DNA of 35,742 nucleotides, taken from positions 1 through 35,742 of the forward strand of contig NZ_SJFN01000043.1 of the NCBI RefSeq assembly GCF_004328075.1, in the 5' to 3' direction. This DNA is from Siculibacillus lacustris (GTDB lineage Bacteria > Pseudomonadota > Alphaproteobacteria > Rhizobiales > Ancalomicrobiaceae). Under the pieces are notes generated by a model that ran no database searches, was not told the origin of the DNA, and worked only from the letters and a program-made list of their open reading frames with translations. The first letter of the stretch is position 1; each line of letters begins with the position of its first letter. Position numbers and translations under genes: made by a program. This document shows, one piece after another, positions 16,982 to 24,247 of the stretch.

Positions 16982-17357
16982 GGTGGATACGAAGCTCCTC
17001 GTACTCGACAAGCCGCTTGGACTGTTTGATTCCTTTATAGAAATCACCGATTAAAATGCAGTTATCGATATCGGCGAGAATGTCTCGAGCGCCCGGTGCA
17101 GCCTCCGAAAAATCGGCGGCCAGCGAGCGATACTCCTCGACGACCGCGGCGTCGCCGTTCTTCAGATAGAGCAGTTGGACCGCCAGATAGATCCGCTTGG
17201 CGGGCGTGTCGGCGGCGCGCGGCGGCAGCACGTCCTTTTCGCGCAGGATCGGTGCGTCACCTTCGATGAACAGTTTGGCGCGCGGACCGGCATTGGTGAT
17301 CAGGCTCTCGCCGATGATGATCCGTTCGCCGGGTTTGATCTCGACCTTGAGTGCCAT
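16974..17357 (-). CDS. flbT: Flagellin synthesis repressor FlbT
   Basis: The 127-residue product begins MALKVEIKPGERIIIGESLI, the usual FlbT N-terminus. It continues with AKLFIEGDAPILREKDVL and AKRIYLAVQLLYL. In Caulobacter FlbT binds the 5' leader of flagellin mRNA and destabilises it until the hook is complete. GGAAAGG precedes the ATG. The gene lies 131 bases downstream of flagellin 1, after a hairpin terminator, so it may be read by read-through or by its own promoter. A possible RNA target in this window is the leader hairpin of flagellin 2. Confidence 0.95.
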   Translation of the reverse strand: MALKVEIKPGERIIIGESLITNAGPRAKLFIEGDAPILREKDVLPPRAADTPAKRIYLAVQLLYLKNGDAAVVEEYRSLAADFSEAAPGARDILADIDNCILIGDFYKGIKQSKRLVEYEELRIHHV

Positions 17358-17415
17358 GGCGCTGCCTTTCCTTCGACCCTGACGCCGGAACCTGCGCCCC
17401 GCGGCGCGCCCGGAC

Positions 17416-17459
17416 GAAAGAGGCCCCGGACGATCGGTGTGATCCGACCGACCGAGGCC
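17416..17459 (-). terminator. Intrinsic terminator downstream of flagellin 1
   Basis: On the minus strand a 16-bp near-complete stem (one mismatch, two G-U pairs) with a six-base loop is followed by CTTTC. The G-U pairs form only in the minus-strand RNA, which fits termination of the flagellin 1 transcript. It may be leaky toward flbT. Confidence 0.6.
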
Positions 17460-17488
17460 CCGATGTTCCGCCGCACGCCGGCGCGCGA

Positions 17489-18670
17489 TCACTGGAACAG
17501 GCTGAGCACGCTCTGGTCGGCCTGGTTGGCCAGCGACAGCGCCTTGGTGGACAGCTGCTGACGGGTCTGCAGGGCGAGCAGGTTGGCCGATTCCGCGTTG
17601 GTGTCGGCGGCGACGAGGTTGTCGGAGCCGGTCTGCAGGGTCGTCACCATGTTGTTGGTGAAGTCCTGGCGCGACTGGACGATCGACAGGTTCGAGCCGA
17701 AGTTCGAGGCCTGGGTGCGCAGCGAGGCGAGCGCCGTGGTCAGCTTGTCGAGGACCGAATTGACCTGCTTGTTGGTCTGGAAACCGCCGGTCGCCACCTT
17801 GTCGAGGCCGAGGCCCTGACTGTCGAAGGTGACGCCGTTGATGTCCATGTAGGACTGATCCTTGCTCGTCTTCTCGTTGAAGACGGTCTTCAGATTGTTC
17901 CCCATCAACAGGTTGATGCCGTTGTAGCCGGCGTCCTTGGCCATCTGGTCGATCTGGTCGAGGATGCCGTTGAACTGCGTCGCATAGGACTGGCGCGAGG
18001 CGCTGGTCGACGCCGTCTGCGAGGCGGTGGCGAAGCCGAGGCCGGAGGTGCCGGAGAGTGCCGTGGCGGTGGCGGTGTCGGAGGTGATCGCCACGTCTTC
18101 GCCGGCGGTGTCCTCGATCGTCAACTGGCCGGAGCTGTTCAACGTGGCATTCAGGCCGATGTTCGAGCCGTTCAGCGTGGTCATCAACTCGCCGATGGTC
18201 GACCCGGCGGTCAGCGTCAGGGTGATCGCGGCGGTACCGGTGGTGGCGTTGCCGGTGGTGACCGTGATCTTTTCGCCGGCGGCGAAGCCCATGCCGGTGA
18301 GGCTGGTCGAGCGCGTGTAGACGCCGGTATTGGCGCCGGTCAGGATCGCGTCGGCCGCCGCGTCGGCGGTCTGCAGCGCCTGCTTGGCCGCCGACTGGGC
18401 GGTCTTGACCAGGCTCGTGATCGAGGTGATGCCGGCCGTCGCCCCCTGCAGGGTCTGCACCGAGTTGGAGATGCCGTCGAGGAGCGACGAGAGGTCGCCC
18501 GCCCGGTCCGACAGCGCCGCCGAGGTGAAATAGTTCACCGGATTGTCGAGCGCCGAGTTCACCCGCTTGCCGGTCGCCAGCTTGCTCTGGGCGACGGTCT
18601 CGTTCGACTTGATCGACTGCAGCGCCATGAGATTCTGGCGGACGCCGGTTGAGAGGATCGTGTTGGACAT
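17489..18670 (-). CDS. Flagellin 1
   Basis: The 393-residue product is a flagellin. The conserved N-terminal D0/D1 part includes TGVRQNLMALQSIKSNETVA and KRVNSALDNPVNYFTSAALS. The conserved C-terminal part includes ANLLALQTRQQLSTKALSLA and ends SVLSLFQ. The middle (about residues 115-215) contains a beta-rich insert with GEKITVTTGN, ITLTLTAGSTIGELMTTLNG and IEDTAGEDVAITSD, similar to the flagellin-IN motif. It is very similar to flagellin 2 (19600-20775) along its full length, including at the DNA level, but lies in the opposite orientation and ends with one extra Gln. A TTAA-N7-TTAA box lies 64 bases upstream. flbT and flaF follow it. Confidence 0.97.
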   Translation of the reverse strand: MSNTILSTGVRQNLMALQSIKSNETVAQSKLATGKRVNSALDNPVNYFTSAALSDRAGDLSSLLDGISNSVQTLQGATAGITSITSLVKTAQSAAKQALQTADAAADAILTGANTGVYTRSTSLTGMGFAAGEKITVTTGNATTGTAAITLTLTAGSTIGELMTTLNGSNIGLNATLNSSGQLTIEDTAGEDVAITSDTATATALSGTSGLGFATASQTASTSASRQSYATQFNGILDQIDQMAKDAGYNGINLLMGNNLKTVFNEKTSKDQSYMDINGVTFDSQGLGLDKVATGGFQTNKQVNSVLDKLTTALASLRTQASNFGSNLSIVQSRQDFTNNMVTTLQTGSDNLVAADTNAESANLLALQTRQQLSTKALSLANQADQSVLSLFQ

Positions 18671-19033
18671 GCGCTGACTCCGGGTGCCTTGGTCGTTCAG
18701 GACGGCGATTGAGGTTATTAATACGCATTAGGGTTAACGTCGGCTTAATGCCGCGCGCCGGTCAAAGGTTTCCCGGGATCCTGTGCGCCGCGCCGCCGCC
18801 GCCGCGACGGTGGACATTTTTTCTCGTATTTTCAATTTGTTGGTCGCAGGTCGCCGCCGCCTTCCGTGACGTAGCGCGAACGTTCCGCCGACCCGATCGC
18901 TGCAAATCTTAAGCAATCTGCGAGTCCTCGGCGGTTCGATCGAGTCTAACCGCCGTCGACTTCGTAACAGAGTCGCAATGACTCTCGGGCAACCTTCGTC
19001 AGAACTACCGTCAGCAACGATGGTCCGAGAGCG
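18671..19033. other. Divergent regulatory region between flagellin 1 and the flaG-like gene
   Basis: These 363 bases hold no recognisable gene. The DNA is much more AT-rich than its surroundings in two places: 18711-18750 (TTATTAATACGCATTA, TTAA boxes) and 18816-18845 (a T-rich run). The first is the likely flagellin 1 promoter zone. No sigma-54 site was found on either strand here. Confidence 0.6.
18734..18748. promoter_or_regulatory. CtrA box TTAA-N7-TTAA upstream of flagellin 1
   Basis: TTAACGTCGGCTTAA has two TTAA half-sites with exactly seven bases between them, the CtrA recognition pattern. On the minus strand it continues as TTAAC, the fuller consensus. It lies 64-78 bases before the flagellin 1 start. 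Confidence 0.6.
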
Positions 19034-19360
19034 ATGACGAACCCGATCAGCCTTCTCACACCGAATTCGACAGCAGCGTTCGCCGCCGCGACGTCGGCGG
19101 TGGCTGTGCGTCCGTCTGCCGACCCGGCGCCGACCGCCCAGCCCGCCCGAGTCGATTCGCCGCAGCCGGTCCCGCAGCGCCATCAGGAATTCGAAGTCGA
19201 CAAGAGCGGCCTCACCGTGGTCATGACCTTCGACGAATCGAACGGCGCCCTGGTGTCGCAGTATCCGACCGAGGCCTATCTGCGGCTCGCCAACGCCATG
19301 CAGAACCTCGTCAAGAGCGATGTGCCGGCGATCGATCCCAACGCCGGCCGCACCGCCTGA
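19034..19360 (+). CDS. FlaG-like small flagellar protein
   Basis: The 108-residue product has a low-complexity, Ala/Pro-rich first half. The second half reads HQEFEVDKSGLTVVMTFDES, then GALVSQYPTEAYLRLANAMQ. This fits the FlaG pattern (a short beta pair containing FxVD and a V-x-Q-x-P-x-E-x-x-L-R-L-A end). FlaG proteins are encoded next to flagellins in other bacteria and influence filament length. Their mechanism is poorly known. GAGAG precedes the ATG. The gene lies between the two inverted flagellin genes and runs in the direction of flagellin 2, 239 bases before it. Confidence 0.65.
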   Translation: MTNPISLLTPNSTAAFAAATSAVAVRPSADPAPTAQPARVDSPQPVPQRHQEFEVDKSGLTVVMTFDESNGALVSQYPTEAYLRLANAMQNLVKSDVPAIDPNAGRTA

Positions 19361-19549
19361 CACCCTCCGGGCCTGTCGCCTCGACCTTCCCGCGCCGGTA
19401 CCGCCGGCGCGGCCGTCGCCGTTGCCCCGGCCCTTCGACGCCGCGCCGCGGTAAGGTTTCGTTCATCATTGCCCGGACACGACCGACCCGCGGAAAGTTT
19501 CGGCGATCGGATTAACTCGGACGAAACGGGTTGCTGCTTGAATGCATCT

Positions 19550-19566
19550 GTCCTCAGGAAGAGGAC
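19550..19566 (+). promoter_or_regulatory. Hairpin in the flagellin 2 mRNA leader
   Basis: GTCCTC-AGGAA-GAGGAC forms a perfect 6-bp stem with a five-base loop, 34-50 bases before the flagellin 2 ATG. In Caulobacter FlbT binds a flagellin 5' leader, so this is a candidate FlbT or stability element. I saw no equivalent hairpin in the flagellin 1 leader. Confidence 0.4.
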
Positions 19567-19599
19567 GCGTTTCAGTAACTCCCAGAAGGGACGAGTACC

Positions 19600-20775
19600 A
19601 TGAGCACCATTCTCTCCACCGGCGTCCGTCAGAACCTCCAGGCTCTCCAGGGGATCAAGGCGAACGAAACCGTCGCCCAGGGCAAGCTCGCCACCGGCAA
19701 GCGTGTCAACTCGGCGCTCGACAATCCGGTGAACTACTTCACCTCGGCCGGCCTCTCCGATCGCGCCGGTGACCTTTCGAACCTGCTCGACGGCATCTCC
19801 AATTCGGTGCAGACCCTGCAGGCCGCGAATGCCGGCATCACCTCGATCACCAGCCTGGTGAAGAACGCCCAGTCGGCCGCCAAGCAGGCGCTGCAGACCG
19901 CCGATGCGGCCTCCGACGCCATCCTGACCGGCGCCAACACCTCGAGCTACACGCGCTCGACCTCGCTCACCGGCCTCGGCTTCGCCTCCGGCGAAAAGAT
20001 CACGGTCACCACCGGCAACTCCACCACCGGCACCGCCGCGATCACCCTGACGCTCACCGCCGGTTCGACCGTCGGCGATCTGATGACCTCGCTGAACGGC
20101 TCCAACCTCGGTCTCAACGCGACGATCAACACTTCGGGTCAGTTGCAGATCGAAGACACCGCCGGCGAAGACGTGGCGATCACCTCCGACGCCGCCACCG
20201 CCACCGCGCTCACCGGCGCCACCGGCCTCGGCTTCACGACCGCGACCAAGGCGGCCACCACCAGCTCCTCGCGTCAGTCCTATGCGACCCAGTTCAACGG
20301 CATCCTCGACCAGATCGACCAGATGGCCAAGGACTCGGGTTACAACGGCATCAACCTGTTGATGGGCAATGATCTGAAGACGGTCTTCAACGAGAAGACC
20401 GGCACCAATCAGAACTACATGAACATCAGCGGCGTGACCTTCGACAGCCAGGGTCTCGCCCTGGACAAGGTCGAGACCGGCGGCTTCCAGACCAACAAGC
20501 AGGTCAACAAGGTCCTCGACAAGCTGACCTCGGCTCTGACGACCCTGCGCACCCAGGCGTCGAACTTCGGTTCGAACCTCTCGGTCGTCCAGGCCCGCCA
20601 GGACTTCACCAACAACATGATCACCACGTTGCAGACCGGCTCGGACAACCTCGTCTCCGCCGACACCAACGCGGAATCGGCCAACCTGCTCGCCCTGCAG
20701 ACCCGTCAACAGCTGTCCACCAAGGCGCTGTCGCTGGCCAACCAGGCCGACCAGAGCGTGCTCAGCCTGTTCTGA
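19600..20775 (+). CDS. Flagellin 2
   Basis: The 391-residue product is a flagellin closely related to flagellin 1. The N-terminal D0/D1 part includes TGVRQNLQALQGIKANETVA; the C-terminal part includes ANLLALQTRQQLSTKALSLA and ends SVLSLF. The central insert keeps GEKITVTTGN and IEDTAGEDVAITSD. Differences are concentrated in the middle (for example NTSSYT for NTGVYT, and ATKAATTSSS for ASQTASTSAS). AAGGGACGAG precedes the ATG. The leader contains a hairpin, and a strong terminator follows. Many Ser/Thr residues in the central region are potential O-glycosylation sites, which is relevant for the neighbouring glycosyltransferases. Confidence 0.97.
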   Translation: MSTILSTGVRQNLQALQGIKANETVAQGKLATGKRVNSALDNPVNYFTSAGLSDRAGDLSNLLDGISNSVQTLQAANAGITSITSLVKNAQSAAKQALQTADAASDAILTGANTSSYTRSTSLTGLGFASGEKITVTTGNSTTGTAAITLTLTAGSTVGDLMTSLNGSNLGLNATINTSGQLQIEDTAGEDVAITSDAATATALTGATGLGFTTATKAATTSSSRQSYATQFNGILDQIDQMAKDSGYNGINLLMGNDLKTVFNEKTGTNQNYMNISGVTFDSQGLALDKVETGGFQTNKQVNKVLDKLTSALTTLRTQASNFGSNLSVVQARQDFTNNMITTLQTGSDNLVSADTNAESANLLALQTRQQLSTKALSLANQADQSVLSLF

Positions 20776-20796
20776 GCCGACAGTCCGACGATCATC

Positions 20797-20840
20797 GAAC
20801 GAAAAAAGGCGGCGGGGCCCAGGCTCCGCCGCCTTTCGTT
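20797..20840. terminator. Bidirectional intrinsic terminator after flagellin 2
   Basis: GGCGGCGG and CCGCCGCC form an 8-bp stem, extended outward by AACGAAA / TTTCGTT. It has an A-tract on the left and a T-tract on the right. It can end flagellin 2 and the converging glycosyltransferase operon. Confidence 0.85.
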
Positions 20841-20886
20841 CGTTCCGCGGAAACGCCGCGCGCCGATCGCCACCGCGACCGGCCGA

Positions 20887-21750
20887 TCAGGCCGCGCCGC
20901 CGGCCTTCAGACGCGCGCGGAACCAGTCCGCTCCGCCACCGTGGCGCGAGCGCTCCTTGATCACCAGATTGTTCGAGGCCTTGAGCCGCACGTCGAAGCG
21001 GCCGTAGTAGCGCGCCGATCCGGAATGGACGATCGCCTCGTCGACCGCCGCCCAGATCTCCCCGCCGAGTTCGCCCCAGCGCAGGCAGAAGGCGATGTCC
21101 TCGCTGACGAAGTAGCCGACCGAATTGACCACCGAATCGAAACATTGGAGCAGGCCGCCCTCGGCGAGGCCCCAGGCGCGGATCTGCGCCGCCGGCTCGG
21201 CGATCCACAGATCGGGCATGGCGTCGCGGATGCGCACCAGCACCTCCCGCTCGATCAGCATCACGCCGGTCCCCGACAGTCGCGTCCGCACGAAGCCGTC
21301 ACGGACTTCGAGTTCGGTCACGCCGTCGGCGGCCTCGCCCCACACCACCTCGGCGCCGCAGACATAGGGCGCGGAAGTCAGCAGCGCCTGCAGAGACGTC
21401 CGCTGGGTCTGCTTCATCGCCACCCGCAGCACGTCGAAGTCGATCTTCTTCTCCGGATAGATCGACCCCACCACCGGCTTGCGGAAGGCCAGCATGCGGG
21501 CGATCAGCTTCGGCGAGAACGCCATGTCGGCATCGACGAACAGGAGATGCGTGAAACTCTCGTCGGCGAGCACCAGACTCGCCAGGATGTTGCGCGCCGT
21601 CGCCAGCACCGGCACGTCGATCAGCCGATGTTCGAAGGCGACGAAGGGAAACTGCCGGCCGAACGCCAGCACCGTCTGGGTCACCGATTCGTGGAAGCCG
21701 CGAAACACCTTGCCGCCATAGGCCGGTGTCGCGATCAGCACCTTCATCAT
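20887..21750 (-). CDS. GT-A type glycosyltransferase, flagellar paralogue 2
   Basis: The 287-residue soluble protein begins MMKVLIATPAYGGKVFRGFH. It has the DXD-like motif LLFVDADMAF (DAD at 73-75), the acidic motif YFVSEDIAFCLRW (SED at 216-218) and HSG at 242-244, matching paralogue 1 in order and spacing. It also has a longer basic C-terminal tail ending with Arg/Lys-rich sequence. It is closest in layout to paralogue 3, 46 bases upstream, with which it shares GFxRxxxxGTxxxxI and GGLLQCF. It is the last gene of the flgE-flgK-flgL-GT-GT run. I infer cytosolic transfer of a sugar to a flagellar protein. Surface polysaccharide synthesis is possible but not supported by neighbours. Confidence 0.78.
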   Translation of the reverse strand: MMKVLIATPAYGGKVFRGFHESVTQTVLAFGRQFPFVAFEHRLIDVPVLATARNILASLVLADESFTHLLFVDADMAFSPKLIARMLAFRKPVVGSIYPEKKIDFDVLRVAMKQTQRTSLQALLTSAPYVCGAEVVWGEAADGVTELEVRDGFVRTRLSGTGVMLIEREVLVRIRDAMPDLWIAEPAAQIRAWGLAEGGLLQCFDSVVNSVGYFVSEDIAFCLRWGELGGEIWAAVDEAIVHSGSARYYGRFDVRLKASNNLVIKERSRHGGGADWFRARLKAGGAA

Positions 21751-21796
21751 CGCCGTCCCTCCCTCGCCCGCACGTCCCGCGTCTCCGCCGGCGCGC

Positions 21797-22624
21797 TCAG
21801 GCCTCGGCCTCGTCCGACGACGACACGATCTTCACCCGGGCATTGCCGATCGCCGAGAGCTTGGTCAGGTAGTGGCCGCAATAGTTGTCGGTGCCGGTGC
21901 GGATCACCACCTCGTCGACGTTGGCCCACAATTCGCCGCCGCAAGCCTCGATCCAGCGCCGCGAAAAGGCGACGTCGGAGCCGATCTGCGCCCCGTCGCT
22001 GCTGGCGATGGTGTTGAAACACTGCAGCAGGCCGCCCGATTTGACACCGCCCGCCCGCACCCACTCGGCCGGATCGGCGATCCACAACTCGGGCATCGCC
22101 GCGATCATCCGCTCGGTCGCGGCGCGGGAGATCATCAACAGCGCGGTGCCGAGCCGATTGACCCGCACGAAGCCGTCGACCACCTCGATCTCCGGCTTGC
22201 CGTCGGCGCCGGCCCGCCACACCAGGGCCTCGTCGCCGTGTTCGTAGCCGACCGCGGCAATCCGCGCCTGACCCGCCGCGGGCTGGCCTTCGACCGCCCG
22301 TCGGAAGGCCTCGAAGTCGATCGCCTTCTGCGGGCAGATCACCCCCACCACCGGCTGACTGAACGCCAGCATCTTCGCCACCAGACCCGGCCGGAAGGCC
22401 ATGTCGGAATCGACGTAGAAGATGTGGGTGAGGCTCTCGTCCTCGATGAACTGGCTGATGAAGAAGTTGCGCGCCGTCGGCGGAAACGACATCGACTGCA
22501 CCTGGACGGTGAACTCGATGTGCGGAAATTCCTTGTGGAAGAATTGGATCGTCTCGACGATCGATTCGTGGCAGCCGCTGTTGATCATCTCGCCGTAGGT
22601 CGGCACCGCGATCATGACCTTCAC
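21797..22624 (-). CDS. GT-A type glycosyltransferase, flagellar paralogue 3 (altered C-terminal motif)
   Basis: The 275-residue soluble protein starts at GTG (MKVMIAVPTYGEMINSGCHE) behind GAGGAG. It has a DXD-like motif IFYVDSDMAF (DSD at 72-74), GGLLQCFNT, and the C-terminal pattern GSDVAFSRRW with RTG at 242-244. Compared with paralogues 1 and 2, the SED acid pair has become SDV and the His of the HxG motif has become Arg. Those positions usually bear the catalytic base and a metal ligand, so activity could be changed or lost, or the protein may serve as a partner of paralogue 2. It lies 87 bases after flgL in the same direction. Confidence 0.78.
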   Translation of the reverse strand: MKVMIAVPTYGEMINSGCHESIVETIQFFHKEFPHIEFTVQVQSMSFPPTARNFFISQFIEDESLTHIFYVDSDMAFRPGLVAKMLAFSQPVVGVICPQKAIDFEAFRRAVEGQPAAGQARIAAVGYEHGDEALVWRAGADGKPEIEVVDGFVRVNRLGTALLMISRAATERMIAAMPELWIADPAEWVRAGGVKSGGLLQCFNTIASSDGAQIGSDVAFSRRWIEACGGELWANVDEVVIRTGTDNYCGHYLTKLSAIGNARVKIVSSSDEAEA

Positions 22625-22711
22625 GTCGCAACTCCTCGGTTCTCGTCCGGGGCACCGGCCTTGGGCCGCCGACCTCGAACGAATCGCCGGCGTCCCGTCG
22701 ACGCCGCCGCG

Positions 22712-24223
22712 TCAGAGATAGTTGGTCAGCGACAGTTTGTAGAGGATCGATGCCGCCTTGTAGCTCGCCTCGATCTGGGTCTGCAGGGTGGTGATCTGCA
22801 CCGCCACCTGCGTGTCGTCGACCTGCATCGAGCTGTCGACCGACGTCTGATAGGTGTTGGTGGCGATCGACAGGCGGGTGCTGGCCAGCGACGCCGCCTT
22901 CTGCGACCCGGCGATCTCGGTCTCCAGCGACTGCAGCGTCTTGGCCCCGGTGGTGTTCATCAGCACCGGCTGGGTGCGCGTCACCGCCGATTGGTAGAGT
23001 GCCTTGGCGGTGTCGCTGCCGCTCGACACGTCGAGTGTCGACAACACCGCCATCTGCTTGATCTGATCGACGAAGGCCGTCTCGTTGGCGCGGGTGCCGT
23101 AATCGACGGTGAGATTGGTGTCGACCAGCGCCGAAGCATCGCTGCGCGGATTGGTCGAGTCGTTGGTGCCGGTGTACCAGAACACCGTGTCGGTCGGCGT
23201 GCCCGCGACCAGCGCCGTGGCGGTGTCGTAGGGCGGGCCGGAAACCCGCATCGGCGTCGCCCCGGAGGTGGTGTCGAAGAACTCGTTGGCCGCCTGCACC
23301 GCCGAGGCCGCCGTGGTGTCGGTGGCGACCACGGTCTTCAACTGGGTGTCGAGCGCAGCCTGGAGGTTGGTCGCAGTGTCGGCCGGTGTCGCGCCGATCG
23401 CGAAGGTCTTGCCGTCGGTGCTGCTCGCGGTGCCGGCGGTGAGCTTGATCGAGGTGGTGCTGCCGTCGGGCTGGGTCAGGGTCAGGGTGACCGCCTCGCC
23501 GGCAGTCGGCTGGCCGGTGAAGTCGACCGACAGGGAATGGGGCGCCGCGCCGCCGCTCGCCGCGGTGGCATCGGTGACCGTGGCGTTGGACAGGGTCGAG
23601 GTCACCCCGGCGAGCTTCACGCCGAAGGGATGAGCGCCGTCCTCGGCGAGATCGACCTTGGTACCGCTGACGCCATCGGTCAGTCGCCCGAGGCCGGAGG
23701 TGCCGGTGTCGGCGGCGAGCCGCTGGGCCGCCACCGTGACGTAGCCCGCGCGGGTGGTGTCGCCGTCGAGGATGGTCTTGCTCGGTTCGACCGGCGCCGA
23801 ATCGGTCTTCTTGCCGCCGAACACGTAGAGGCCGCCATATTCGGTGTTGAGCGCCGAAATGTAGCCGTCGAGCGAGTTCTGGGCCATCACCTGGGCCGAG
23901 GTCTTGCCGTTCGAGGTCAGGTTGAACGAGTTGCCGTCGAGCGAGCCGGCGAGATTGCTCGACAGCTTGCTCATCCCCTCGATCGAGTTGGTCACCAGCT
24001 TCAGCCGCGTGTCGATGCCGTCGATGGTCGTCTGATAGGCGTCGTTCTCGGAGATCTTGCTCTGGAAGGCCAGCGTCAGCGACCGATCGGAAATGCCGGC
24101 ATAGGTCTGCGACTTGAGCTTGGTCGTCTCCTGCAGCGTCAGGTCGGTCATCAGCTGGCGCTGGGAGACCAGGTGGCTGCCGAGCGAGCTGTTCAGGCCG
24201 GTATAGGCATAGGTGACGTCCAT
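22712..24223 (-). CDS. flgL: Flagellar hook-filament junction protein FlgL
   Basis: The 503-residue product is FlgL (HAP3), which connects hook and filament. The flagellin-like N-terminus (about 1-140, with GLYVFGGKKTDSAPV at 131-145) and C-terminus (about 415-503, with TQVAVQITTLQTQIEASYKA) are clear. The middle (about 150-400) is a long insert rich in Thr/Ala with flagellin-IN-like strands (GEAVTLTLTQPDGSTTSIKL). At 503 residues it is longer than the roughly 300 of enterobacterial FlgL. AGGA precedes the ATG. It lies 24 bases after flgK. Confidence 0.93.
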   Translation of the reverse strand: MDVTYAYTGLNSSLGSHLVSQRQLMTDLTLQETTKLKSQTYAGISDRSLTLAFQSKISENDAYQTTIDGIDTRLKLVTNSIEGMSKLSSNLAGSLDGNSFNLTSNGKTSAQVMAQNSLDGYISALNTEYGGLYVFGGKKTDSAPVEPSKTILDGDTTRAGYVTVAAQRLAADTGTSGLGRLTDGVSGTKVDLAEDGAHPFGVKLAGVTSTLSNATVTDATAASGGAAPHSLSVDFTGQPTAGEAVTLTLTQPDGSTTSIKLTAGTASSTDGKTFAIGATPADTATNLQAALDTQLKTVVATDTTAASAVQAANEFFDTTSGATPMRVSGPPYDTATALVAGTPTDTVFWYTGTNDSTNPRSDASALVDTNLTVDYGTRANETAFVDQIKQMAVLSTLDVSSGSDTAKALYQSAVTRTQPVLMNTTGAKTLQSLETEIAGSQKAASLASTRLSIATNTYQTSVDSSMQVDDTQVAVQITTLQTQIEASYKAASILYKLSLTNYL

Positions 24224-24247
24224 GATCGCGTCCTACGGGTCGAAGGC

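Noticed and set aside
19452-19478. Sigma-28-like promoter (TAAGGTTT-N11-GCCCGGAC) upstream of flagellin 2
   Set aside because: The -35 part fits but the -10 part matches poorly, and sigma-28 is often absent in this bacterial group.
17351-20709. Long open frames opposite both flagellin genes, resembling each other
   Set aside because: They resemble each other only because the flagellin genes are paralogues. They are antisense shadows.
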